Positions 8,901-15,910 of a stretch of DNA of 46,782 nucleotides are shown here, piece by piece. The notes under the pieces were generated by a model, which was given only the letters and a program-made list of their open reading frames with translations, did not search any database and was not told where the DNA came from. The stretch is taken from the IMG/VR virus record IMGVR_UViG_3300044675_005544, positions 1-46,782 of that record; one strand, given 5' to 3'. The position numbers and the translations under genes are program-made. This DNA comes from a virus. The first letter of the stretch is position 1, and the number at the start of each line of letters is the position of its first letter.

Positions 8901-9375
8901 CGGACAACTGAGCTGCTCTGTCCATATCGCCAACATCAATAGCCTTAGAAATAGCACTACCCATACAACCCGATAATGAGATAACATCGTTATCAACAAG
9001 TTCTTCTAACAGGCTGAAATCTATTCTAGGCTTATAGTAGAAATTACTTCCCCAAGCCTTTTGATTCATCTTAAATAGCTTCTTAAGACCTTCATTGTTT
9101 TTAGCCAGCAAAATTAAATGGAAGCGCTCACTCTTATCTTCACTGTCGGATTCAATAGATGGCACAAAGTAGGCTTCTACTCCAAACAATGGTTTTACAT
9201 TATTAGCCAAGCAAGCATCCTGGAATTTCAGAACCCCGCCCATTGTCCCGTGATCTGTAATAGCAGCAGCTACTTGACCGTTGGTGCTTGTAATTTTTGC
9301 TATCTCTTCTGGTGTTGACATTCCATCTAGTAACGAGTATTCAGAATGACAATGTAAGTGAACGAAATCCGTCAC
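5974..9375 (-). CDS. dnaE: DNA polymerase III alpha subunit (C-family polymerase)
   Basis: At 1133 aa this is close to bacterial DnaE length. It begins with the PHP domain (HLHCHSEYSLLDG, AITDHGTMGG), followed by the palm, with PDIDLDF near residue 420 and IKIDVLGL near 570 providing the catalytic Asp residues. Next come the fingers (WSEADSLRKIIGKKR), and an OB-like region near residue 960. The PHP His and Asp residues look intact, so metal-dependent proofreading by PHP is possible; no separate epsilon gene is seen here. The GTG start follows GGAGAACCT and overlaps the HAD gene stop (GTGA). Most phages use family A or B polymerases. Confidence 0.95.
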   Translation of the reverse strand: MTDFVHLHCHSEYSLLDGMSTPEEIAKITSTNGQVAAAITDHGTMGGVLKFQDACLANNVKPLFGVEAYFVPSIESDSEDKSERFHLILLAKNNEGLKKLFKMNQKAWGSNFYYKPRIDFSLLEELVDNDVISLSGCMGSAISKAIDVGDMDRAAQLSERFIKIFKDDFYFEIQSWNPKHINDGLIQLADTYNRPVLATADCHFPSRKDKGCEEVLLMLSQYPSLSAADQRHAKDHADCLHNPSLDMVAKINNMYPNRHLRFDDINPYVAGADEVASWFKDAGYDRIDILENTMEVAEKCTARMEKRKNLLPKYMKSMNSDDYLAEITKFRLQELGINDEVYVKRLDEELGIIKQLGFADYFLIVWDLVKWADNNGIGRGTGRGSVGGSVMAFLLDITQVDPIKYNLLFARFINPERNDYPDIDLDFEDKRRDEVKTYLATRWGKDNVAAISIYGTFKSKSAVKDVARVLQVPFAEINSVTPFFETIDELKATEKGKVFIKKYPDVVPLASRLENRIRTAGVHAAGMVVSSVPLTDVCPVESRKDSQGGDRSAVTAFAMEDAEAVGLIKIDVLGLKTVSVIKDCLAKIQERLGLDVRAQSLKLDDHKVFENFNNINTVGIFQADAAAYRNLIERMGIDNFNDLVVSNALVRPGALLSQGQKYIDCKKGVTKPKYPDEVVREILEETYGTVIFQEQLMQMAVLLADFTWSEADSLRKIIGKKRDVAGFDKYKEKFVNNKYLTPAQSEKIWSEFEMSALYMFNKSHAVAYSLMSYQTMWLKINYPLEFIWALLYNESASDKITAYLMEAQRLGLKIYAPDINKSEEFFSMSLPGEDEGIRFGLANVTGCGTSAIKEITTKRPFNSFEEFSHKCSKSAVKAPLRENLDKVGAFESIGHVSQFDNEKYYLPILGFPIAANQHKTAIDEFVENADEFHETMSSITLIKAVVRSTKKATGYLRVEFEDHSGSCTVFGERNTELAQRDYVYALIGDRTLHAYCDVYQAEDSRLFNIMMMKKAGTDHKYSWLYEHGIGYVTDEKTLAYIFNIRNFITSSGKEMASVYCWDGKQFFKIVIFAAVYKKVKQILKEGEWYAVRLSKVEDKDTLNRLDSYKLEAADKIITVDDYVKRKNLVKESV

Positions 9376-9914
9376 AGGTTCTCCAAATCAATTTCAAACA
9401 ACGATTCAATCGTGTCCATCTTGTTCCAATAATCTTGATTGTACCACGCCGCACGCAAGTAGCACTTGATTCCATGCTCTTGTAATATTTTTATTTCGTG
9501 TGGATTGTCTTCCACTACAAATAGTGGATCAATATTTTTGATGATATCAATCTTTTTCCCAAATTCCGAGAACATTGGCTTTGCTGTATTTATTCTCCAC
9601 ATATCAAGCCAAGGCACTGTTTCCTCTACAGCAGCTGGTTGCCTCCTAGCCGTTACAATGTTTATATCAATGCCAAGACTAAACCAATGATTCACTTGAA
9701 AGAAAGCATCCTCAAAAGGTTTCATGTTTTTCCAAAAGAAATTATTTTGAAATATTTTCAGAGCGTTTTCATCTGTTGTGTTTGATGTAAACCACGACCC
9801 GTAATCTTCATCAGTAACTCCGTGATTATAAAGTAGATAATCAGCTACTGCCGTATCTATGTCGGCAATTACACCGTCTAAATCTAAAACAATTGATGTG
9901 TTTACGAATTCCAT
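9372..9914 (-). CDS. HAD-superfamily 5'(3')-deoxyribonucleotidase-like protein
   Basis: The 180-aa protein starts with the HAD nucleophile motif VLDLDGVIAD, has motif II in NIVTARR, and motif III/IV in PLFVVEDNPHEIK. This pattern matches NT5C-type deoxynucleotidases, which dephosphorylate deoxynucleoside monophosphates; phage copies are thought to tune nucleotide pools. It comes right before the polymerase gene with a 4-base overlap, fitting a role in DNA metabolism. A GGAGA site precedes the ATG. A phosphatase acting on another small phosphate cannot be excluded. Confidence 0.75.
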   Translation of the reverse strand: MEFVNTSIVLDLDGVIADIDTAVADYLLYNHGVTDEDYGSWFTSNTTDENALKIFQNNFFWKNMKPFEDAFFQVNHWFSLGIDINIVTARRQPAAVEETVPWLDMWRINTAKPMFSEFGKKIDIIKNIDPLFVVEDNPHEIKILQEHGIKCYLRAAWYNQDYWNKMDTIESLFEIDLENL

Positions 9915-9943
9915 TTTTCTCCAATTACATATTTTTGAGCATG

Positions 9944-9971
9944 AAAAAAGGGGAGGGCTTTCGCCCTCCCC
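9944..9971 (-). terminator. Rho-independent terminator after the SSB gene
   Basis: On the minus strand a perfect 9-bp stem GGGGAGGGC / GCCCTCCCC closes a GAAA tetraloop and is followed by six T. It lies 14 bases past the stop of the 9985-10626 gene. This is the clearest terminator in the window and would cap the SSB transcript or reduce read-through into the HAD and polymerase genes. Confidence 0.9.
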
Positions 9972-9984
9972 AATTCATTAATGA

Positions 9985-10626
9985 TTACCAGGAATCTTTC
10001 ATCTCACCAGTGGTGAGGAACATTTGTTGCTTCTCATATGGAAGCATCATGTAAACAGTGTCTAGCTGATGCATTGGCAATTCAGTGATCTGCTTTGGCT
10101 CTGGTGAAGAGTCCAATGGAATCAATGAATAGTTTGTATCAGACGCTGAAGATCCTGTTCGTGAGTACTTGTAGAATCTGTCGGTAATCGTACCGAATTC
10201 CTTTGCGTACTCAATAAGTGTAAGACCAATATGGCGTTGGTTAAATGTTGTGTCAAGAACTCGTGGTTCCCAAACACCTGGTTCCATTTCCACCGCAATA
10301 TTAATCAAAAGATGGGGCTTTGGTCTCCAAGCCTTATCAACGGTTGCTTGTTCTGAACCCCAACAACGGTAATTGAACTTTTCAAATCCCGCAGTAGAAG
10401 CAACTCTCCACTTCCAGTTGATTGGCGATGTGATAACTGGAACATTAATTGCTGTCCCGATATTTTCATCATAGTTTGTTGAATCTTCTGTCAATTCCTG
10501 ACGGAAGCGAATGCGGTACGATTGACCAGCTTGAACCGTAAAGAATTTCTTTGGTCCTGCTGACGCACCTGGTTTTGCTACTGACTTTTCCAAGTCTTTT
10601 AGTGATTTTAATGATTGAAATGACAT
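9985..10626 (-). CDS. Probable single-stranded DNA-binding protein
   Basis: The 213-aa product has a basic, flexible N-terminus, then a beta-rich core rich in aromatic residues (INWKWRVAS, NYRCWGS, RFYKYSR). I read this as a phage gp32-like ssDNA-binding fold rather than bacterial SSB, and there is no typical acidic tail DDDIPF. Context supports it: primase and helicase lie upstream, HAD protein and polymerase downstream. A strong site, AGGAGA, precedes the ATG at 10626. Its own strong terminator suggests high-level expression, as expected of an SSB. No single motif proves the call. Confidence 0.6.
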   Translation of the reverse strand: MSFQSLKSLKDLEKSVAKPGASAGPKKFFTVQAGQSYRIRFRQELTEDSTNYDENIGTAINVPVITSPINWKWRVASTAGFEKFNYRCWGSEQATVDKAWRPKPHLLINIAVEMEPGVWEPRVLDTTFNQRHIGLTLIEYAKEFGTITDRFYKYSRTGSSASDTNYSLIPLDSSPEPKQITELPMHQLDTVYMMLPYEKQQMFLTTGEMKDSW

Positions 10627-10636
10627 GTTTTGTCTC

Positions 10637-11572
10637 CTATATGATTATTTCTTTGTTGTTTATAGCTTCTGCTATTTGTTCTTTAGTCATCTCCGCAGGG
10701 TCTTTAACTCCTTCGGGGATTCTTGCTACCGAGATTTCTTTGCCTCGGCACATCTCTATCATAGCACATCTCATTGCCATACCAGCATCATCATTGTCGC
10801 AAAACAAGATAACTTTATCAAAAAATCTTCTTATCATATTACCTTGATTTTTTGACACCGCAGCCCCAAGAGTTGCTACCGCATTTGGGTATCCAGCTTG
10901 ATGTACAAACATACAATCCACGCTACCTTCAACCACAATAACTGAATTGTAGTTTTTAGCATTATGAATATTGAACAATACATCTGCTCGCTTGAAGCCT
11001 TTATTGTACAAATATCTAGGCTGTTGAGTTGACTCTATAGCTCTACCAATAAGACCTACCAGCTCATAATTATGAGACCTTACTGGGATAACTACACGAT
11101 TCTTTTCAATTGAGAAACCAACTTCAAAGTGCCTCATTGTATCAATCTCTAAACCACGCTCAATCATTGTTCTTAACAAATCAGATTGTGTTTCGTAATC
11201 CAATACTAGGTTATCAATTGATAGTTCTTTAACATCATCCACCTGATACTTATAACTATTCAGCTCTTTATCAAGCTTATGGCTATCAAGATCTATGTGT
11301 TTACTGTACGACTTACCAGTGATGTTGAAATATAACTGCCTAAAGTTACCTTTCTTACCACATGACGGATTGAAGCACTGCCAGAGACCAGTTCTAACAT
11401 TGATATACATAGCGGCGCTATGTGTATTCTTGTGAAATGGGCAATAGACATTTAACTCTTCACCATTAGCACTTTGAATTGAGACATTATAATTATTAAA
11501 TAACGATAGTATCTCTTCCTCAATAGAACTAGATAAGAAATTTGAATTTGTAGACATCTCTACCAGCATCAT
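10637..11572 (-). CDS. DnaG-type DNA primase
   Basis: An N-terminal CHC2-type zinc finger is visible (YCPFHKNTHSAAMYIN then WQCFNPSCGKKG), followed by a TOPRIM domain (VIVVEGSVDCMFVHQAG, LFCDNDDAGMAM) holding the Glu and Asp pairs that bind metal. At about 310 aa it lacks the C-terminal helicase-binding domain of bacterial DnaG. It makes RNA primers at the fork with the helicase encoded just upstream. The start is uncertain: ATG at 11572 and ATG at 11557 are both in frame and neither has a good ribosome binding site; both lie within the preceding small gene. Confidence 0.85.
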   Translation of the reverse strand: MMLVEMSTNSNFLSSSIEEEILSLFNNYNVSIQSANGEELNVYCPFHKNTHSAAMYINVRTGLWQCFNPSCGKKGNFRQLYFNITGKSYSKHIDLDSHKLDKELNSYKYQVDDVKELSIDNLVLDYETQSDLLRTMIERGLEIDTMRHFEVGFSIEKNRVVIPVRSHNYELVGLIGRAIESTQQPRYLYNKGFKRADVLFNIHNAKNYNSVIVVEGSVDCMFVHQAGYPNAVATLGAAVSKNQGNMIRRFFDKVILFCDNDDAGMAMRCAMIEMCRGKEISVARIPEGVKDPAEMTKEQIAEAINNKEIII

Positions 11573-11696
11573 AGTCAGTAATCAATCTTGTTTTATCAAA
11601 ATTGCCATATTTTTTACGAGCTTCATCTTCCATCCAAGGTCTGAGTCTGTTAAGAGTTTCAATATCCTTGACTTCACCTTTAACTACAGCTTTCAT
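11529..11696 (-). CDS. Small hypothetical protein between helicase and primase, 55 aa
   Basis: I place the start at the ATG at 11696, which overlaps the helicase stop (TAATG); a longer frame begins inside the helicase without a signal. The product is a charged alpha/beta peptide beginning MKAVVKGEVKDIETLNRL. It has no known motif. Position between helicase and primase, overlapping both, suggests a replisome accessory role, but this is inferred only from context. Confidence 0.6.
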   Translation of the reverse strand: MKAVVKGEVKDIETLNRLRPWMEDEARKKYGNFDKTRLITDYDAGRDVYKFKFLI

Positions 11697-12910
11697 TAAA
11701 TGTCCCACTCCTCTACCCACTTACCAGTTTCTAGATTCCATCTAAGGTAGAAACCGAAGTGCGATGCTCTACGAACTTTTCTTGATACCACCTGGAATAA
11801 ATCAGATGCTAACTCTCTATGGATAGCAAGAACAAGGTCAGCGTCATACGCCAACTGCTTACTCCATGCAACTTCCTCTAGCTCTGGCGGTCTCTCCGAG
11901 TGACCGTCAGCCATTGTTACTGCAGCAACATCTATGATAGGGATACCATTCTTTACCGCAATACGCTTAAATGCCTTAGAAAGATTCTTAGCTTTCTCTG
12001 TCTCATTCTTGGCACCGCTTGAATCATCAAACAAACTGTGATAATCAAGAATAACCATGTCGGGATGGTACTGATCAATCTTTGCTTGCACCATGTTTTG
12101 ATCTGCTGTTTCAAGCCCTTCTGATGTAACAAGATGAATAGCGTGCTTACCTTCAAAAGTAGCCTGTGCCCACTTTTCGTAACCATCAACAATTCCTGGG
12201 TTTGCTTTGATCAAGTCCGTGTTGGTGAAATGACCTTCGCCATTATTCAACAATGTGTCTAGTCTTTGACCTTCTTGTTGCTTATTCATTTCCAAAGAAA
12301 TGATCAACGGTCTATAGCCAGCTTTCCACGCATTAACAGCAAATAGTCTTGCGATGAATGATTTACCAACGCCAGTCCAACCGAGTAGAACGATAAAGTC
12401 ACCCGATTGCCAACCACCGAACACCTTGTCAATAACATCAATACCGCTAGGAATGCCAGCAATTGCTTTAGGATTGAGAGACCTAGCTTTCAAATCCCTA
12501 ACTCGGTCTTTCCATTCCCCAGCAAGATCGGTGTCTTTTAAGTTTGATGAAAACTTATAAAGCTTTGAAGTCTCTTCCATCAAAAATGACAGTGCCTCTT
12601 TCGGACCAGACTCGTTAATCAACCCATGCGCTTTCGCAACAATCCCTCTAGTCTGGTAGGACAGAGATTCCTTCTTTGCTTCATCAACATAGTAAGCCAA
12701 CGGTTCAGGTGTTGAGATAAATTCAAAATCCTGATGGTGCTGTTTTACTGTTTCCTTTGACGGAACTTTACTATGCGTTTCGTAGTGAGAAACTATGAAA
12801 TTCCAAACATCTCTATACTCCAAAAATACATTCTCAACACCGCTATTTACAGCGGTTACATAGTCTTGGGTATCAACGATAGAATTTAGAAGTCTTACTT
12901 CGTAATTCAC
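11696..12910 (-). CDS. dnaB: DnaB-type replicative helicase
   Basis: The 404-aa protein has a short N-terminal helical domain and a RecA-fold ATPase: GIPSGIDVIDKVFGGWQSGD, Walker A LGWTGVGKS near residue 180, RPLIISLEMNKQQ (H1a), and Walker B MVILDYHSL. These are hallmarks of the SF4 DnaB/gp4 family. The start is GTG at 12910 preceded by GGAGACAGA and overlaps the upstream stop (GTGA). It is shorter than bacterial DnaB, chiefly in the N-terminal domain. It would unwind the fork with the primase encoded two genes downstream. Confidence 0.88.
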   Translation of the reverse strand: MNYEVRLLNSIVDTQDYVTAVNSGVENVFLEYRDVWNFIVSHYETHSKVPSKETVKQHHQDFEFISTPEPLAYYVDEAKKESLSYQTRGIVAKAHGLINESGPKEALSFLMEETSKLYKFSSNLKDTDLAGEWKDRVRDLKARSLNPKAIAGIPSGIDVIDKVFGGWQSGDFIVLLGWTGVGKSFIARLFAVNAWKAGYRPLIISLEMNKQQEGQRLDTLLNNGEGHFTNTDLIKANPGIVDGYEKWAQATFEGKHAIHLVTSEGLETADQNMVQAKIDQYHPDMVILDYHSLFDDSSGAKNETEKAKNLSKAFKRIAVKNGIPIIDVAAVTMADGHSERPPELEEVAWSKQLAYDADLVLAIHRELASDLFQVVSRKVRRASHFGFYLRWNLETGKWVEEWDI

Positions 12911-13212
12911 TCTGTCTCCATTCTCTTCTTAGTTTCTTCCACTATGGATTTAAATTTATCAGTTGATTTCTTATCAAGCTGAGCTTTCTCTACAAACGAT
13001 CTAGATTCTATTGCAAAATCAAAAACTAAAAATGGTCCTGGTCTGCTTCTTACAAAGCTTTCCAGCCCAAGTCTAAGGTTGTCATTCTTATAGAAACTAA
13101 CAAGAGAGTCTGCGACTGCCTCTTGCCGTGGAGAGTCGGGGATGAACAGCTTATTCTGCTTTGCGCAGTAATTTTTGAAGTGTTCTATCAGTTCTGTTCC
13201 AGTTGCTATCAT
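12907..13212 (-). CDS. Hypothetical protein upstream of the helicase, 101 aa
   Basis: I do not recognise the family. It is helical with a central strand-like stretch, GPFLVFDFAIE, and a charged C-terminal helix. It overlaps the helicase gene by 4 bases, and its start lies 62 bases inside the WhiB gene, a large overlap for this genome. Phage helicase loaders are often small and encoded next to the helicase, so a loader or helicase partner is a reasonable guess, without motif support. Confidence 0.6.
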   Translation of the reverse strand: MIATGTELIEHFKNYCAKQNKLFIPDSPRQEAVADSLVSFYKNDNLRLGLESFVRSRPGPFLVFDFAIESRSFVEKAQLDKKSTDKFKSIVEETKKRMETE

Positions 13213-13441
13213 TTTCTTTTTTAGCTTTCTTCCAAGTTGCTAATAGTATATCAAATTCGGAGTAACCACCGTTAACGCCGTATATAACTTCTTCACCCCA
13301 TGCATTGATCAGACATTCTTTTCTGACCTCACATGATTGACAAATGTTTTTTGCATACTGGACATCTTCGTGTTTATACGAAAACCAATAAATGCTGTTA
13401 TTATCTTCAGCGCAAAGTGCTTTTTTTCTCCAATTTACCAA
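13151..13441 (-). CDS. whiB: WhiB-family iron-sulfur transcription factor
   Basis: The 96-aa protein shows the WhiB pattern: Cys at 10, 34, 37 and 43 (ALC...NICQSCEVRKEC) to hold a [4Fe-4S] cluster, followed by IYGVNGGYSE, a variant of the family's GVWGG turn, and a basic C-terminal tail (KKAKKEN, RTLQKLLRKAE) for DNA binding. Trp is replaced by Asn in the turn. WhiB proteins bind the main sigma factor and alter promoter choice; phage copies can take over or block host WhiB function. The start is TTG at 13441, directly after the upstream stop. This is the main evidence for an actinobacterial host. Confidence 0.85.
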   Translation of the reverse strand: MVNWRKKALCAEDNNSIYWFSYKHEDVQYAKNICQSCEVRKECLINAWGEEVIYGVNGGYSEFDILLATWKKAKKENDSNWNRTDRTLQKLLRKAE

Positions 13442-13651
13442 TTACTTCTCTGCGTCAAGCTCTTGGAGCTTCGCTTCAATTTGTGAGTCAATTGAATCCC
13501 ACAACTTACTCCAAGACTTTTCATCATCAATACTGGAAGCAATTACTCTTGCGCCAGCGTCAAGACGAAGTGATTCGTAGTTACCCAAGTTCTTTGTGAT
13601 GCCTACTGAAGCCCACAGCTCAACTTGATTTTCGTTTAATGGTGTTGTCAT
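13442..13651 (-). CDS. Small hypothetical protein, 69 aa
   Basis: The product begins MTTPLNENQVELWASVG and continues with NLGNYESLRLDAGARV, then an acidic helical C-terminus. The NLGNYESLR stretch recurs in small phage proteins as far as I recall, but no function is known to me. It ends directly at the WhiB start codon, so the two are probably translated together. Confidence 0.65.
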   Translation of the reverse strand: MTTPLNENQVELWASVGITKNLGNYESLRLDAGARVIASSIDDEKSWSKLWDSIDSQIEAKLQELDAEK

Positions 13652-13652
13652 A

Positions 13653-14093
13653 TTACCTTTTTCCTATCTTTATTTTTTCGGATATTCTAATAACTTTTGC
13701 TTGTACATTTATGTTCTTATCAGACACAGGTCTCCCTGGTGTTCTGTTATTAAAGAATGATACCATGTTGTAAACATCCTCTCTATCATAATACCGCCAA
13801 TTTTTATAACTTTCACAAGATTCACTAAATTTTTTACCGCTGGGGATCAGACCTTTTTTCTCATATTTACGAATAGTATCTGATCTTTTCTCAACAATCT
13901 TTGCGACCTCGCCAATTGTATAAATTCTATGCATAATCAACTCAGCCCCCTCAAAGGGCATAGCCATTTCTTGTTTACTTGTTAAATCAGTTACTAAAAT
14001 CTTATTAAGATTTTTTGTAATTTTCTTAACCTTAACAATGGTGTTTGAATATTTATAAAACTTATTTATGACTATTTTGGTCTGCAAGTTCAT
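13653..14093 (-). CDS. MerR-like helix-turn-helix protein with extra N-terminal domain
   Basis: Residues about 55-125 form a MerR-type winged helix: RIYTIGEVAKIVEKRSDTIR then KYEKKGLIPSGKK and WRYYDREDVYNMVSF. The preceding 50 residues are a separate, basic beta-rich segment not found in standard MerR proteins. There is no C-terminal effector-binding domain; the tail is basic. A strong GGAGGAAC site precedes the ATG at 14093. It may regulate phage transcription beside WhiB, or act as an excisionase-like architectural protein, although no integrase is seen. Confidence 0.7.
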   Translation of the reverse strand: MNLQTKIVINKFYKYSNTIVKVKKITKNLNKILVTDLTSKQEMAMPFEGAELIMHRIYTIGEVAKIVEKRSDTIRKYEKKGLIPSGKKFSESCESYKNWRYYDREDVYNMVSFFNNRTPGRPVSDKNINVQAKVIRISEKIKIGKR

Positions 14094-14283
14094 ACCGTTC
14101 CTCCAGCTTTTTAAAACCTAAAGCACCAAGTATTTTGTTTATCTTCCTTACTTCAACATCTATTGATGTTGAGCATTTTACACATGTCAAATCAATATAA
14201 TTCTTTTGAAATGCATAGTACTGTTGCCCTGTAAACATTCTTCCAGTGCAATTTCTGCAATAGAACCCTGTTGCTTTAGCCAT
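14062..14283 (-). CDS. Zinc-ribbon protein, 73 aa
   Basis: Two CxxC knuckles, FYCRNCTGRMF and LTCVKCSTSI, are about 25 residues apart, typical of a small zinc ribbon. The C-terminal half is a charged helix. It overlaps the MerR-like gene by 32 bases. The ribosome binding site is weak, so translation may depend on the upstream metallophosphatase gene, whose stop is 1 base away. Likely nucleic-acid binding; the role is unknown. Confidence 0.65.
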   Translation of the reverse strand: MAKATGFYCRNCTGRMFTGQQYYAFQKNYIDLTCVKCSTSIDVEVRKINKILGALGFKKLEERYELADQNSHK

Positions 14284-14284
14284 A

Positions 14285-15451
14285 TCAGTCTAACCAGCAG
14301 TTATACTCCGCTGTTACCATTCCTTTCTCTGGGTGAACAAAATAAAGTGATTGTGACGGTCTGCCAACTGCGGCTAGCACCTCAGCGGCATATGTGTTTA
14401 CAGATTCGGGGCTACCAGAGATTCTTAATTGGACAGTATTGAATGTCATCTTAGTTGGTGTATGGAAATGACCAATGTAGATATCATCAAAATCCTCACT
14501 CAATGCACCAATCTTCCAGCCATACGCTTTCTTTTGGAAAGAGTAGAATGAAGACAAGCTACCGAATTGATCGCCGTGACAGAGCATTGCTTTGTAATTC
14601 CCAATCTTGTCAATTGCGTACCAATGACGCTCACCACGACCATCAGGAATCTTAAATTCAATTCTCTTTTCATTTTCAAACATCAACTGAGCAATGCGAT
14701 AAAGCATTCTGTCACCGTTGGTCTCAGGGTCGTGATCTCTTCTCGCCCTACCGCCAATTGAACCATGATTACCAATCACACCAACAAATGTAACTTTTTC
14801 AAAGTTTTCAAGCATGATGTTAATAAAGTTCTTAAGAATTCTTGGACCATCAACTGTGATCTGTCTGTACAGACCACCATCAACTAGGAACGATTGACCT
14901 GGGAAGATCAATTCGCCTTCAATAATATCCCCTAGAGCCCAAATTCTAAGCTCACGAACTGGGTGATCTTGTCTTTGGATTTCAGTAAGATTGATAATCT
15001 TCTCAGCAAACTTGTAGATTCTTTCTTCACACACTTGTGAATTGTAATCGGGAGTGATTTTAGCAAGTTGCCAGTCGGCAATGACCGCAACGGCTACTTC
15101 TTCTCCGTTCTTTTTCTTACTAAGAACTGGCTTTGGGACTGGCTTGTACTTATTGTCAGCCATGTCATCTCTTACAGCCTGATAAACTGCACTAGCCAAA
15201 TCATCGCTCTTCGTCTTTAGCTTGTTATATTCCTGCTGAAGTCTCGTAAATGAAACTCTCAACTCTGGGTCTGAAACTGGTTGTTCACCAGTGATTGGAT
15301 CTTTTGGCACTTCAAATAAACCTTTCTGTCGTCTATATTTGCAGATGCCAGTACTGTCTATTGACTTACGACAGTCTTTGTCTGCATATTTGTGATTTGC
15401 TGTATTTGGTTCAAACTCTTGGTCGCAACCTTTTGCTTCGCATATTTTCAT
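14285..15451 (-). CDS. Calcineurin-like metallophosphoesterase with N-terminal zinc finger
   Basis: Residues about 125-388 carry metallophosphoesterase motifs: VIADWQLAK (D), ALGDIIEG (GDxxE), VIGNHGS (GNH), MLCHGDQ (H) and IYIGHFHTP (GHxH). The first 40 residues form a Cys-type finger (CEAKGCDQEF, YADKDCRKS) and are joined by a coiled-coil linker. Related phage proteins act as phosphatases or SbcD/Mre11-like nucleases, and the added finger suggests a nucleic-acid substrate. The ATG at 15451 has no Shine-Dalgarno but follows a -10-like TACAAT. It is the first gene of the replication block. Confidence 0.82.
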   Translation of the reverse strand: MKICEAKGCDQEFEPNTANHKYADKDCRKSIDSTGICKYRRQKGLFEVPKDPITGEQPVSDPELRVSFTRLQQEYNKLKTKSDDLASAVYQAVRDDMADNKYKPVPKPVLSKKKNGEEVAVAVIADWQLAKITPDYNSQVCEERIYKFAEKIINLTEIQRQDHPVRELRIWALGDIIEGELIFPGQSFLVDGGLYRQITVDGPRILKNFINIMLENFEKVTFVGVIGNHGSIGGRARRDHDPETNGDRMLYRIAQLMFENEKRIEFKIPDGRGERHWYAIDKIGNYKAMLCHGDQFGSLSSFYSFQKKAYGWKIGALSEDFDDIYIGHFHTPTKMTFNTVQLRISGSPESVNTYAAEVLAAVGRPSQSLYFVHPEKGMVTAEYNCWLD

Positions 15452-15458
15452 AAGGTTA

Positions 15459-15464
15459 ATTGTA
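15459..15464 (-). promoter_or_regulatory. Putative -10 element of a leaderless promoter for the replication block
   Basis: TACAAT on the minus strand ends 7 bases before the ATG at 15451, where no Shine-Dalgarno is present. A transcript starting the usual 6-8 bases after the -10 would begin at the start codon. No good -35 is visible at 16-18 bases. The location, where structural genes end and replication genes begin, makes a promoter sensible. Confidence 0.4.
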
Positions 15465-15497
15465 CACCAAATCTGACGGGATTTGTGTAAAAATCGT

Positions 15498-15908
15498 TTA
15501 TCTTAGAGTTTGTTTCTTCTTTTTTTCTCGTGTTTCTTGATTGCGCTTATTCATGTTCTCACGCATTTTTTCACGATGGCTATCACTTGGTTTCTTGCCT
15601 TCCCTATGGACAGCGCTATGTTCTGGCACTGTGCACAAGTACAAATTGCTCACACGATTATCAACTTTTATTTCATTGATGTGATGCACTGTCTCCCAAG
15701 GTTGCAAATGTCTACCCAGATACGCCTCAAAAACAGTTCTATGCTCGTAGACATAACCTTTAATATTATATGGATGGTCTTGATTAAGAATTCTTATATA
15801 CCCCTTATCGTCAATATACTTTCCACCGCCGTAATTAGGGTTATGTTCACCAGAAACGCTTCTAATTGCCCACTCTACATCTTTTCTTTTAGATGCCAGC
15901 TCTCTCAT
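15498..15908 (-). CDS. HNH endonuclease (free-standing, homing-type)
   Basis: The core reads ETVHHINEIKVDNRVSNLYL then CTVPEHSAVH, i.e. the His-His, Asn and His of the HNH metal site. The region before it (YGGGKYIDDKGYIRI) is typical of phage HNH enzymes of the AP2/NUMOD group, and the basic tail KPSDSHREKMREN resembles a NUMOD3 DNA-binding helix. At 136 aa it is complete. It sits between tail genes and replication genes, as mobile HNH genes often do. A homing role is inferred. Confidence 0.85.
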   Translation of the reverse strand: MRELASKRKDVEWAIRSVSGEHNPNYGGGKYIDDKGYIRILNQDHPYNIKGYVYEHRTVFEAYLGRHLQPWETVHHINEIKVDNRVSNLYLCTVPEHSAVHREGKKPSDSHREKMRENMNKRNQETREKKKKQTLR

Positions 15909-15910
15909 AA

